This document shows positions 18,157 to 27,316 of a DNA stretch of 47,264 nt, in pieces (position 1 is the stretch's first letter; the number at the start of each line of letters is the position of its first letter). Both the position numbers and the translations under genes were made by a program. Origin of the DNA: Clostridiales bacterium (GTDB lineage Bacteria; Bacillota; Clostridia; Oscillospirales; Acutalibacteraceae); NCBI GenBank assembly GCA_022793315.1, contig JAAWCO010000064.1, forward strand, positions 1-47,264, read 5' to 3'. A model generated the notes under the pieces. It was not told where the DNA came from, did no database searches, and worked only from the letters and a program-made list of their open reading frames with translations.

Positions 18157-19287
18157 ATGGCATTTGATATTTTCCTTTCTCCTCCTCATATGGGGGGAAA
18201 AGAGCTGGAGTATGTTCAGGAAGCTTTTCAGAGCAATTGGATTGCTCCATATGGTCCGTTTATCAACCAATTTGAAGAGAAAATGGCGGATTATATTGGA
18301 GTGGCTGATGCCTTGGCAGTATCCTCCGGTACGGCGGCTATCCATTTAGTTTTTCGCTGGTTAGGTATTGGTGAAGGGGATGTAGTTTTCTGCTCGGATT
18401 TCACTTTTATTGGCAGCTGTGATCCCGTCTTTTATGAGAGGGCTGTACCGGTTTTTATCGATTGTGAACCGGACAGCTGGAATATGTCTCCCGCTGCTTT
18501 GGAACGAGCTTTCCAGGATGCAAAAAAAGAAGGGAATATGCCCAAAGCGGTTCTGGTGGTTGACCTGTACGGTGAGAGTGCTGATTGGGACAGTATTCTT
18601 CCCATTTGCCGAAAATATGGAGTGCCGGTGATTGAGGACGCGGCCGAGGCAGTGGGGGCTCTATACAAAGGCAAGCGATGCGGATCATTTGGAGACTTTG
18701 CTGTTCACAGCTATAATGGAAACAAGATCATTACCACTTCTGGTGGAGGAATGGTTTTGTCTCATAATAGAATGGCTATTGAAAAAATGCGATTCTGGTC
18801 TACGCAGGCCAGGGAGCCAATGATTCATTACGAGCATAAGGAATACGGATATAATTACCGAATGAGCAATATCTGCGCTGCTATTGGTTTAGGGCAGCTG
18901 GAATTTTTAGAGGAGAAAATCCGCATTCGTAAAAAAATGCATCAATTTTATGCGGAGGCACTGAAGGGAATCCCGGGCTATATTAAAGAGCATACGGAAA
19001 AGAATGCCTCTAACTGCTGGCTGAATCTTTTGTATATTACCGACAATGTCATAGCGCCTGAGGAGGTAGTTCTCAGGCTGCAGAATGCAGGAATTGAGGC
19101 ACGACCGGCATGGAAGCCCATGCATATGCAGCCGGTATTTCATGCCCCTCAATTTTATCCGCACAGTAAGAAACAGATAGTGGACGAAGATGTGTTTTCT
19201 CATGCGATTTGCTTGCCCAGCGGAGATAGTATGACTGACAAGCAACTGGAACGGGTTATACATGAGCTCAGAAAATGCTTTGGATGA
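18157..19287 (+). CDS. pglE: PLP-dependent sugar aminotransferase (PglE/DegT type)
   Basis: Protein of 376 residues of the DegT/DnrJ/EryC1/StrS family. The PLP lysine is in SYNGNKIITTSGGGM and the EDAAEAVGA motif precedes it. In the diacetylbacillosamine pathway it would transfer an amino group to C4 of the PglF product. Codon use is clearly more AT-rich than in pglF, suggesting separate origin. The 80-base gap before it is very AT-rich and has a short GGGC-AGT-GCCC hairpin at 18101-18111 followed by T-rich sequence, possibly a partial attenuator. Confidence 0.9.
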   Translation: MAFDIFLSPPHMGGKELEYVQEAFQSNWIAPYGPFINQFEEKMADYIGVADALAVSSGTAAIHLVFRWLGIGEGDVVFCSDFTFIGSCDPVFYERAVPVFIDCEPDSWNMSPAALERAFQDAKKEGNMPKAVLVVDLYGESADWDSILPICRKYGVPVIEDAAEAVGALYKGKRCGSFGDFAVHSYNGNKIITTSGGGMVLSHNRMAIEKMRFWSTQAREPMIHYEHKEYGYNYRMSNICAAIGLGQLEFLEEKIRIRKKMHQFYAEALKGIPGYIKEHTEKNASNCWLNLLYITDNVIAPEEVVLRLQNAGIEARPAWKPMHMQPVFHAPQFYPHSKKQIVDEDVFSHAICLPSGDSMTDKQLERVIHELRKCFG

Positions 19288-19308
19288 CAGGAGAAAGGGT
19301 TGCTACTG

Positions 19309-19965
19309 ATGAAACCTTATCGTTTTATCAAACATTTTTTAGATATATTGCTGGCCTTACTTCTATGTGTTCCGGCGGGTCTGATTATATTGGTCTGTTA
19401 TATCGCGATCAAGGTAGAAACAAAGGGTCCCGCATTTTTTGTACAGGAACGTCCGGGATATAAGGGCCAGATATTCAAAATTTACAAATTACGAACCATG
19501 CGGGTGGAAACGGAGAAAAATGGTCGTCCGCTCTCTGATATGGAGAGGATGACAAATACTGGTCGTATCATTCGCAAATGCAGTTTTGACGAACTGCCCC
19601 AGCTCCTGAATATTTTCAGACTGGAGATGAGTTTTATTGGCCCCAGGCCTTTGCTCGTCAGCTATTTGCCTTTATATACACCTGAACAAAATCGTCGGCA
19701 TGATGTTTTGCCGGGTATATCCGGTTGGGCCCAGGTTAGTGGACGGAATGAACTCAGCTGGGAGCAGAAATTTGAGCGTGATGTCTGGTATGTTGATCAT
19801 TTTTCTTTTCTACTGGATATGAAAATTTTTGGAAAGACCATTATTAATGTATTCAAGCGGCAGGGGATTGACGCCGGTGTGAATGATACGATGCCAGTTT
19901 TTACTGGTAACGTTATACCTACAAAAGAGGTGAAAAGCAACGCGCCTCAAGTGGTCCATTCCTGA
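19309..19965 (+). CDS. pglC: Initiating phosphoglycosyltransferase (PglC type)
   Basis: Protein of 218 residues of the bacterial sugar transferase family, monotopic PglC-like. One N-terminal hydrophobic helix (about 9-33) is followed by KGPAFFVQERPG, the catalytic CSFDELPQLLN with its Asp-Glu pair, and FIGPRPLL. It would move the phospho-sugar from a UDP donor, likely UDP-diacetylbacillosamine, to undecaprenyl phosphate and start the glycan. The start is ATG 19309 or TTG 19300; the AGGAG at 19289 suits TTG better, so three more residues are possible. Confidence 0.88.
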   Translation: MKPYRFIKHFLDILLALLLCVPAGLIILVCYIAIKVETKGPAFFVQERPGYKGQIFKIYKLRTMRVETEKNGRPLSDMERMTNTGRIIRKCSFDELPQLLNIFRLEMSFIGPRPLLVSYLPLYTPEQNRRHDVLPGISGWAQVSGRNELSWEQKFERDVWYVDHFSFLLDMKIFGKTIINVFKRQGIDAGVNDTMPVFTGNVIPTKEVKSNAPQVVHS

Positions 19966-20034
19966 TAAAAGGACGGTTTGTTTTTTAACAAAAACAGTCA
20001 TTTAGCCACTAAGCAGGCAGGGGAGTATAACATA

Positions 20035-20646
20035 ATGTCGAAGCCAATCATTATATTGGGAGCCGGAGGTCATGCACGTGTAGTGGCAGATATTCTCTGT
20101 TTGAAAAAGGAACCGTTGCTGGGGTTTTTGGACGACAATAAAAAAGGGCAAACAGTAGCGGGATATCCCGTTTTAGGGACAATTGCTGAAGTAGAACGTT
20201 TTAGTAATGAGGCACAGTTCGTGATAGGAATCGGGAATAATATTCAGCGCTGCGAGATAGCCCAAAAGTATGTTCTTCCTTGGTATACTGTTGTGCATCC
20301 CACTGCCCTGATTGCTTCTGATGCTGTGATTGGTGAGGGTACAGTTGTTATGGCTAATGTTGTAGTAAATGCTTCTGCCCGTGTGGGCTGTCACTCTATC
20401 CTCAATACAGCGGCGGATGTAGAGCATGACGATTTGATTGGGAACTATGTTCATCTTTCTCCCCATGCGGTTTTGGGTGGAACTGTCTCAGTAGGAGACA
20501 GAACACATATTGGGATCGGCGCTGTCATACGAAATAATATTCAGATTGCGGCAGATTGTATGGTGGGCGCCGGAGCTGTGGTGGTTCATGACATTTTATA
20601 CCGGGGAACCTATGTGGGAGTACCGGCTAAGAGGGTTATCTATTGA
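20035..20646 (+). CDS. pglD: Sugar N-acetyltransferase (PglD/NeuD family)
   Basis: Protein of 203 residues. An N-terminal Rossmann-like sugar-nucleotide domain with GAGGHARVVADIL is followed by a left-handed beta helix of hexapeptide repeats. This is the PglD/NeuD architecture. The catalytic-type His is in AADVEHDDLIG. It would acetylate the C4 amine made by PglE, completing UDP-diacetylbacillosamine. ATG 20035 follows AGGGGAG. Its stop overlaps the TTG start of the next gene. Confidence 0.88.
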   Translation: MSKPIIILGAGGHARVVADILCLKKEPLLGFLDDNKKGQTVAGYPVLGTIAEVERFSNEAQFVIGIGNNIQRCEIAQKYVLPWYTVVHPTALIASDAVIGEGTVVMANVVVNASARVGCHSILNTAADVEHDDLIGNYVHLSPHAVLGGTVSVGDRTHIGIGAVIRNNIQIAADCMVGAGAVVVHDILYRGTYVGVPAKRVIY

Positions 20647-21773
20647 GTAAAATTGTGATTCTGACCAATAATGATATTGGTCTGTATAAATTTCGTTATG
20701 AGCTAATTGATGCGTTGCTGGAGGCGCAGCATGAAGTAGTTATTTCTTTGCCGGATGGCCCATATATCTCTGTTTTTCGGGAAAAGGGATGCCGCTTCGT
20801 TCATACGCCGGTAGACCGGCGTGGAACCAATTTGTTCAGGGACCTGAAATTGATAAAAGATTATTGGTCTCTGATTCGTTCAGAACAGCCAGATGTTGTC
20901 CTGACCTATACCGTTAAACCGAATGTTTACGGAGGACTTGTCTGCGGTGGTTTGCACTATCCTTATATAGCCAATATTACTGGATTGGGATCAGGTGTGG
21001 AAAACTCCGGATTGCTGCAAAAAATTGTTTTATGGTTATATAAAAAGGGGTTGGCGCGGGCTTCGACCGTTTTTTTTCAGAATGAAGAAAACAAGGATTT
21101 TTTTATCCGTCATGGGCTGATACATGGTGAAGCTCGTCGAATCTGTGGCTCTGGCGTTAATCTGGAGCGTTATTGTTTAGAAGACTATCCGGACGAAGCA
21201 GAGGGGTGCCGGTTTCTGTTTGTTGGCAGGATTATGAGGGAGAAGGGCCTTGATGAACTGCTGGAATGTGCTCGCCGCCTACATCAGCGGAATCTTCCGG
21301 TCTCCTTCAGTCTTTTGGGAGAATGTGAAGAGGAATATAGTCAGCGGTTGTCTGAAGCGCAAAAGGAAGGATGGATCCAATATTATGGATATCAGGATGA
21401 TGTCCATTCCATTATGCGCGAACACCATGCTGTCATTCTGCCGTCCTATCATGAGGGAATGGCGAACGTTCTGCTAGAGGCGGCAGCCAGTGGGCGGCCT
21501 GTATTGGCGTCGAGGATTCCAGGCTGCAGGGAAGCATTTGAAGAAGGAGTTAGCGGATTTGGATTTGAGGCGCGCAGTGCTGATGATTTATACCTTGCGA
21601 TAGAGAAATTCCTGTCTCTTTCCTATGCGCAGAAACAGGAAATGGGGTTGGCGGGACGGAAAAAAATGGAATGCGAATTTAGTCGGGAAAAGATAGTATG
21701 CGACTATATGGAGGCAATCGACAGGATCTGTAGCACCAACAGGAGGAGGGAAGTAAACAATGCAGCTGTATGA
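20643..21773 (+). CDS. Family 4 glycosyltransferase (PglA-like)
   Basis: Protein of 376 residues with a GT-B fold. It opens KIVILTNNDIGLYKFRYELI, has the mid-protein TYTVKPNVYGG, and carries the donor-binding LPSYHEGMANVLLEAAASG motif of family 4 (EX7E type). Length and position after the bacillosamine genes fit PglA, which adds the second sugar (a HexNAc) to lipid-linked diacetylbacillosamine; the donor is inferred. The start is TTG 20643, overlapping the previous stop and preceded by AAGAGGG. It overlaps the next gene by 14 bases. Confidence 0.85.
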   Translation: MSKIVILTNNDIGLYKFRYELIDALLEAQHEVVISLPDGPYISVFREKGCRFVHTPVDRRGTNLFRDLKLIKDYWSLIRSEQPDVVLTYTVKPNVYGGLVCGGLHYPYIANITGLGSGVENSGLLQKIVLWLYKKGLARASTVFFQNEENKDFFIRHGLIHGEARRICGSGVNLERYCLEDYPDEAEGCRFLFVGRIMREKGLDELLECARRLHQRNLPVSFSLLGECEEEYSQRLSEAQKEGWIQYYGYQDDVHSIMREHHAVILPSYHEGMANVLLEAAASGRPVLASRIPGCREAFEEGVSGFGFEARSADDLYLAIEKFLSLSYAQKQEMGLAGRKKMECEFSREKIVCDYMEAIDRICSTNRRREVNNAAV

Positions 21774-23076
21774 GGATATCATCGCCGGCAGAGAGAAAAT
21801 TGCACTGGTCGGGCTGGGGTATGTGGGGATGCCGATTGCGGTATCCTTTTCCCGCAAGGTGAGCGTGATCGGCTTTGATGTCAATCCCCGGAAAATCGAG
21901 CAATATCGCGATGGTGTTGATCCCACTGGAGAGGTGGGCGATGAAGCGATTCGGAGCTGTACAGTGGACTTCACAGCGGATGAAAAACGTCTGGAAGAGG
22001 CCCGCTTTTTTATCGTCGCTGTTCCTACCCCTATCAAGGCGGACAAGACCCCGGACCTGACCCCGGTGGAAAGCGCCAGCCGTGTTGTGGGACGTCATCT
22101 GTCCCGCGGTTCAGTGGTGGTCTACGAATCCACCGTTTATCCCGGTGTTACCGAAGAAATCTGCGTCCCCATCCTTGAGAAGGAGTCGGGACTGACATGC
22201 GGTGTGGATTTTAAAATTGGCTATTCGCCCGAACGCATCAATCCCGGGGACAAGCAGCACCGGCTTGAAAATATCGTGAAAATTGTTTCAGGCATGGATG
22301 AGGAAACGCTGGATACGGTGGCCAGAGTGTATGAGCTGGTGGTGGAGGCCGGCGTCCATCGCGCGGAGAGCATCCAGGTGGCCGAGGCGGCCAAGGTGAT
22401 CGAAAACAGCCAGCGGGATATCAATATCGCCTTTATGAACGAGCTGTCGATTATTTTTAATAAAATGGGGATTGATACGCAGGCTGTTCTGCGGGCGGCG
22501 GGGACCAAATGGAATTTTCTCCCCTTTTTCCCCGGCCTGGTCGGTGGCCACTGCATCGGAGTGGACCCTTACTATCTCACCTATCGTGCGGAGCAGATGG
22601 GCTATCATTCCCAGGTGATTCTGGCCGGCCGCCGGATCAACGACGATATGGGGAAATATGTGATTGAATCACTGGTCAAAAATCTGATCCGAGCGGATAT
22701 CCCGGTCAGAGGCGCCCGGGTGGCGATACTGGGCTTTACCTTTAAGGAGAACTGCCCTGACACCCGCAATACCCGTGTGATCGACTTTGTTACCGAGCTG
22801 AGGGAATACGGCATTGAGCCTGTGATCACCGACCCGGTTGCCGACCGGGAGGAAGCGAAGAGGCTGTATGGCATCTCATTTACGGAGCTTCAAGATATCC
22901 GGGAGATGGATGCCGTCGTGGTGGCGGTAGCCCACGATACCTTTACCGCGATGGATATGGAGGCGCTGGAGGCTTTGTTCGCTGGCAAAGAAAAGCAGCG
23001 GGTGTTGCTGGATGTTAAGGGGATTTTTGACCGCCATGCCTGTGAGGACGCGGGCTATCTTTACTGGCGGCTGTAG
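21760..23076 (+). CDS. tviB: UDP-N-acetylhexosamine 6-dehydrogenase (TviB/WbpA type)
   Basis: Protein of 438 residues of the UDP-glucose/GDP-mannose dehydrogenase superfamily. The NAD motif is ALVGLGYVGMPIA, and the GYSPERINPGD and catalytic-Cys GGHCIGVDPYYL motifs are intact. The sequence resembles the TviB/WbpA branch that oxidises UDP-GlcNAc or UDP-GalNAc to the uronic acid rather than UDP-glucose dehydrogenase. It is immediately followed by a TviC/WbpP-type epimerase, as in Vi antigen loci. AGGAGGAGGG is the ribosome site. From here the GC content rises again. Confidence 0.88.
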   Translation: MQLYEDIIAGREKIALVGLGYVGMPIAVSFSRKVSVIGFDVNPRKIEQYRDGVDPTGEVGDEAIRSCTVDFTADEKRLEEARFFIVAVPTPIKADKTPDLTPVESASRVVGRHLSRGSVVVYESTVYPGVTEEICVPILEKESGLTCGVDFKIGYSPERINPGDKQHRLENIVKIVSGMDEETLDTVARVYELVVEAGVHRAESIQVAEAAKVIENSQRDINIAFMNELSIIFNKMGIDTQAVLRAAGTKWNFLPFFPGLVGGHCIGVDPYYLTYRAEQMGYHSQVILAGRRINDDMGKYVIESLVKNLIRADIPVRGARVAILGFTFKENCPDTRNTRVIDFVTELREYGIEPVITDPVADREEAKRLYGISFTELQDIREMDAVVVAVAHDTFTAMDMEALEALFAGKEKQRVLLDVKGIFDRHACEDAGYLYWRL

Positions 23077-23109
23077 GGTAAGAAAATAAAAGGAAAGGAT
23101 GGGAAATCG

Positions 23110-24084
23110 GTGGGTTATCATCAGCTTACATTTGATCAGGATTCGGTTTTTCTGGTGACAGGAGGAGCCGGCTTTATCGGCTCGAATCTGTGTGAGGCGC
23201 TGCTGGAGATGGGGGTTACCGTGCGGTGCCTTGACGATCTTTCCACCGGTAAGCTCGAAAATGTCAGACCCTTCGAGGACCATCCCTGCTATACCTTTAT
23301 CAAAGGTGATATCCGCGACCTTTCTGTCTGTGAACGGGCATGTGAGGGCGCGGATTATGTGCTTCATCAGGCGGCATGGGGAAGCGTTCCCCGCAGTATA
23401 GAAATGCCTCTTTTATACGAAGAGATCAATATCCGCGGAACATTAAATATGATGGAAGCCGCCCGCCGCCAGGGGGTGAGGAAGTTTGTCTATGCCTCCA
23501 GCTCTTCCGTATACGGCGATCATCCCGTGCTGCCGAAGGTGGAGGGACAGGAGGGCGGACTGCTGTCCCCCTATGCGCTGACCAAACGGACAAATGAGGA
23601 ATATGGCCAGCTCTATACCCGTCTGTATGGACTGGATACCTACGGGATGCGATATTTTAACGTGTTCGGCCGCCGTCAGGACCCGGACGGCGCCTATGCC
23701 GCTGTAATTCCCAAATTTCTCCGCCAGCTCCTGAACGACGAAGCACCCACCATCAATGGGGACGGTCGCCAGTCGCGGGACTTTACCTATATTGACAATG
23801 TGATTGAGGCGAACCTGCGCGCCTGTCTGGCGCCGCATGAGGCGGCCGGCGAGGCCTTCAATATCGCCTATGGCGGCCGGGAATACCTGATTGATATTTA
23901 TCATCACCTCTGCGGTGCGCTGGGCAAGACAATCGAGCCGCATTTCGGCCCCGACCGTCCGGGGGATATCAAGCATTCCAATGCCGACATTTCCAAGGCC
24001 AGAAGACTGCTGGGATACGATCCCGACTACAGCTTTGAGGAGGGCATCCGTCTGGCTATTGCGTGGTATAAGGAGAATCTGTGA
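23110..24084 (+). CDS. tviC: UDP-N-acetylhexosamine C4 epimerase (TviC/WbpP type)
   Basis: SDR protein of 324 residues with TGGAGFIGSNL, SSSSVYGDHP and the YALTK catalytic Tyr-Lys pair. It would interconvert gluco and galacto forms of UDP-HexNAc or its uronic acid. Together with the preceding dehydrogenase it supplies a UDP-HexNAc uronate. The start is GTG 23110, after AAAGGA. A GalE-like specificity cannot be excluded without structure or assay. Confidence 0.85.
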   Translation: MGYHQLTFDQDSVFLVTGGAGFIGSNLCEALLEMGVTVRCLDDLSTGKLENVRPFEDHPCYTFIKGDIRDLSVCERACEGADYVLHQAAWGSVPRSIEMPLLYEEINIRGTLNMMEAARRQGVRKFVYASSSSVYGDHPVLPKVEGQEGGLLSPYALTKRTNEEYGQLYTRLYGLDTYGMRYFNVFGRRQDPDGAYAAVIPKFLRQLLNDEAPTINGDGRQSRDFTYIDNVIEANLRACLAPHEAAGEAFNIAYGGREYLIDIYHHLCGALGKTIEPHFGPDRPGDIKHSNADISKARRLLGYDPDYSFEEGIRLAIAWYKENL

Positions 24085-24662
24085 TGAAGCAGAAAGGCCG
24101 CGGCAGAGATCAGTTCGACCGCTTGAAACCGATACTTCTTTTTTTAGCAAAAGTATATCGGCTGTTTCCGCTCCGTGTCCGTAAAAAAAAGTTTGAAAAA
24201 AAACGATATACGAGGGGTATGTATGGAATCGGTATCCGTTATGCCCTGCTCAAATCAATAGCACGGGAGTGTGGAGATAATGTCAGTATACATCAGGGAT
24301 GTTTTATCCTCTATCCGGAAAAATTATCGTTGGGCAGCCATGTGAGTATTCACCCTATGTGTTATATTGAGGCGGTGGGAGGACTCTGCATAGGAGACAA
24401 TGTTTCCCTTGCCCACGCCGTTACAGTCCTCTCTGCAACACACCATTACAAAGACCGGAATATTCCCATTAAAGATCAGGGGATATCCGAACTGCCAGCA
24501 AAGATTTGTGATAATGTGTGGGTAGGGGCGAAAGCCACTATCCTTGGCGGGAGGAATATAGGAAGCGGATCGGTGATAGCGGCAGGTGCGGTAGTGACCC
24601 ATGATGTGGAACCCAATACCGTAGTGGCAGGTGTTCCGGCTTCCTTCTTAATGGAGAGATGA
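24084..24662 (+). CDS. Hexapeptide-repeat acyltransferase
   Basis: Protein of 192 residues. A basic N-terminal segment with a short hydrophobic patch is followed by left-handed beta-helix repeats of the maltose/serine acetyltransferase superfamily, with THHYKDRNIPIKDQG as the acceptor loop containing the catalytic-type His and a typical C-terminal GGRNIGSGSVIAAGAVVTHD coil. It probably O-acetylates the glycan or an intermediate; the acceptor is unknown. ATG 24084 overlaps the previous stop, with AAGGAG upstream. It is more AT-rich than its left neighbour. Confidence 0.82.
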   Translation: MKQKGRGRDQFDRLKPILLFLAKVYRLFPLRVRKKKFEKKRYTRGMYGIGIRYALLKSIARECGDNVSIHQGCFILYPEKLSLGSHVSIHPMCYIEAVGGLCIGDNVSLAHAVTVLSATHHYKDRNIPIKDQGISELPAKICDNVWVGAKATILGGRNIGSGSVIAAGAVVTHDVEPNTVVAGVPASFLMER

Positions 24663-24665
24663 CAG

Positions 24666-25943
24666 ATGCGCGTATTGATTATCACTAGGAGTCCCTGGTG
24701 TAACAATAACAATTTGGGGAATACTTTAACAAATTTTTTTGGGAATATGCCGGATATTGAATTTTATACTCTTTGCCTACGCGCACAACCGCCGCAAAAT
24801 GGGGTTTCCCAGCGAAACTTTTACCTTTCAGAGGGGGATCTTTTGCGAAATCTCTTTCATGGGACTCCTGTTGGGGCGGAGAACAATCCGTCCAGTGATG
24901 GCAGGGGGGCTGAAAAAAGGCTGTACGACCGCGCAAAAAGGATGCCATGCACAATGCTCTTATCTTTTGTCAGAGAAATATTATGGGGCGTGGGCCGATG
25001 GAAAAATGAACGGCTACGGAATTATCTTTCCGAGGTTGATCCTCAGGTCATTTTTTCTCCGGTATACGGGTGTTTCTATCCCCACAAGCTTTTGAAGTAT
25101 GTCTACCGATATACTCGTGCGCCCCTTCTGCTGTTTCATGCGGATGATAACTATACGCTCAGGCAGTTTTCCCTTTCTCCGCTTTTCTGGATATACCGGC
25201 TGATTCTCAGGAAATGGGTGAGAAAATCGGTGAGCCTGTCAAAAATAAATTACGCCATTTCCGATTTACAGAAACGGGAATATGAAAACATATTTCAGCG
25301 CGAGTTTAAAGTGCTGACAAAGTCCGAAGACTTTTCCTCTCCGCCTGAGCTTAAAACGGCTTATTTGTCTCCGGTCCAGCTGGTGTTTACAGGAAACATC
25401 CACACCAACCGGTGGAAAACGCTGGCCATGATTGCTTCTGCACTCAAAAGGCTTCATACCGATGGGATTCAGGCCCAACTCCGGATTTATACGGCGACAC
25501 CACTGACGGCGGCGATGCGCAAGGTGTTGGACATACCCTCAGTTTCTTTTTTAATGGGAAGCGTTCCTGCCGAAGAAATTGCGGACATTCAGCGCTGTGC
25601 CGATATACTGGTTCATGTGGAAGCGATGGATTTAAAAAGTCGTCTGGCAGTCCGGCAGTCATTTTCAACAAAGCTGGTGGACTATTTCAAAATGGCGCGT
25701 CCCATTTTAGCTGTCGGGCCAAAGCAGGTGGCGTCGATTGACTATCTGGTCCAAAACCGCTGTGCCATCACAGCGGAGCGCGAGGATGAGTTGACTGAAA
25801 AACTGAAAGAGGCGCTTCTCCATCCTGAAAAACTGTCTGAGCTTGCTCAAAGAGCGCATCGTTGCGGAAGGGATTATCACGACAGGAACAGGATGGAAAC
25901 CATGCTGCGGGAGGATTTCCGTCTGGCGGAAGAGACACGGTGA
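24666..25943 (+). CDS. Glycosyltransferase, GT-B fold
   Basis: Protein of 425 residues with an N-terminal RVLIITRSPWCNNNN stretch and a C-terminal half that resembles family 4 enzymes (LVFTGNIHTNRWKTL, then ADILVHVEA and SFSTKLVDYFKMARPILA). The first half contains an unusual acidic/Arg-rich insertion and is divergent. It likely adds one sugar of the repeat unit; donor and acceptor are not predictable. It starts 3 bases after the acyltransferase stop with GGAGAG upstream. Confidence 0.75.
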   Translation: MRVLIITRSPWCNNNNLGNTLTNFFGNMPDIEFYTLCLRAQPPQNGVSQRNFYLSEGDLLRNLFHGTPVGAENNPSSDGRGAEKRLYDRAKRMPCTMLLSFVREILWGVGRWKNERLRNYLSEVDPQVIFSPVYGCFYPHKLLKYVYRYTRAPLLLFHADDNYTLRQFSLSPLFWIYRLILRKWVRKSVSLSKINYAISDLQKREYENIFQREFKVLTKSEDFSSPPELKTAYLSPVQLVFTGNIHTNRWKTLAMIASALKRLHTDGIQAQLRIYTATPLTAAMRKVLDIPSVSFLMGSVPAEEIADIQRCADILVHVEAMDLKSRLAVRQSFSTKLVDYFKMARPILAVGPKQVASIDYLVQNRCAITAEREDELTEKLKEALLHPEKLSELAQRAHRCGRDYHDRNRMETMLREDFRLAEETR

Positions 25944-26005
25944 CAAGTCCTTTCGGTCCGGCGGGCATTTTTGCAGACAGCGGAGTTATTTTAAGGGAGG
26001 GAGCC

Positions 26006-27214
26006 ATGAAGGTTGTCCAGATAAACGCCACCTGTGGCGCCGGCAGCACCGGCAGGACCTGTGTGGAGCTGGCAGAGGCCCTTTGGGAAAAGGGGCACGA
26101 CTGCACCATCCTGTACGGCAACGGCTCCAGTGAATATCTGCATGGTATCAGGGTTTCGTCGGATAGGGCCGTAAAAATAAACGGACTTCTGGCCCGGCTG
26201 ACCGGCCTCAATGCCGCCTTTTCCCGCCGGGCCACTCGAAATATTTTACGGCAGCTGAAACAGATCCGTCCGGATATTGTGCATCTGAGGAACCTGCACA
26301 GCCATTATGTCAACCTCAACAGACTGCTGAAATATCTGGCGGACAACGATATTGCCACCGTGCTGACACTGCACGACTGCTGGCCGTTTACCGGGAAATG
26401 CACCCATTACACAGCGGATGGCTGTTCCCGCTGGGAGGAGGGCTGCCGGGAGTGTCCCCGCCTGAAAAAGGACATCCCCAGCTGGTTTTTCGATCGCACC
26501 CCCCGCATGTGGAGGGATAAAAAGAAGGGGTTTTTGTCCATCCCCCGTCTCGGTGTAACCGGTGTTTCCGACTGGATTACCGAAGAGGCCAGGCGTTCGT
26601 TTTTGGGCGGCGCCCGTATTCTCCGGCGGATTTATAACTGGATCGACCTGACCGTGTTCTGCCCACGTACCGGGAATATACGGGAGAAATACGGAATTCC
26701 TGATGGGAAATTCCTCATTTTATGTATCGGGGCGCAGTGGAGCATGGGGTCCTCAAAGTACAGCGACCTGCTGAAGCTGGCTGAAAAGATGGAGGAGGAC
26801 ATGCATCTTGTCCTGGTGGGGAGGCTTCCTGCCGGCCAGCGTGAGATTGCCCCCCGTATCACCTCTATTGGCTATGTTCAGGATACCGGCGAGCTGGCCA
26901 GGCTTTATTCGGTAGCGGATGTTTATGTCCATCTGTCGCGGGAGGACACCTTTGGCGAAGTGATTGCGGAGGCTCTCGCCTGCGGTACACCGGCGGTTGT
27001 CTATCGTTCCACTGCCTGCCCGGAACTGATCGGGCCGGGATGCGGCTATATTGCCGAACCGGGAGATATGGAGCAGGTCGGCGGATATATCCGGCAGATT
27101 TGCCGGGAGGGGAAGGCAGCGTATACGGAAGCCTGTCTTTCCTGGTGCCGCTCCCATTTTGACAAGGATCGGCTGGTTCAGGAAACGATAGACCTGTACA
27201 GAGAGCTGCTGTAA
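26006..27214 (+). CDS. Family 4 glycosyltransferase (WcaC/WbbX-like)
   Basis: Protein of 402 residues opening KVVQINATCGAGSTGRTCVEL, a form seen in colanic-acid WcaC-type enzymes. A TLHDCWPFTGKCTHY motif with several Cys (CREC) suggests a metal site found in that subgroup. The donor region has REDTFGEVIAEALACGTP with the EX7E pair. ATG 26006 follows AGGGAGG; upstream in-frame codons overlap the previous gene. Sugar specificity is unknown. Confidence 0.85.
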   Translation: MKVVQINATCGAGSTGRTCVELAEALWEKGHDCTILYGNGSSEYLHGIRVSSDRAVKINGLLARLTGLNAAFSRRATRNILRQLKQIRPDIVHLRNLHSHYVNLNRLLKYLADNDIATVLTLHDCWPFTGKCTHYTADGCSRWEEGCRECPRLKKDIPSWFFDRTPRMWRDKKKGFLSIPRLGVTGVSDWITEEARRSFLGGARILRRIYNWIDLTVFCPRTGNIREKYGIPDGKFLILCIGAQWSMGSSKYSDLLKLAEKMEEDMHLVLVGRLPAGQREIAPRITSIGYVQDTGELARLYSVADVYVHLSREDTFGEVIAEALACGTPAVVYRSTACPELIGPGCGYIAEPGDMEQVGGYIRQICREGKAAYTEACLSWCRSHFDKDRLVQETIDLYRELL

Positions 27215-27316
27215 TCTGTCCCTTTGCCGGCCAGATCGCGCCGGTTCTCTGAGACGGCCCGCCGTGCGTGGCCGGACAGCGGTGCGCTGGAATTTACCTA
27301 TCACGGAGGATCAGTT

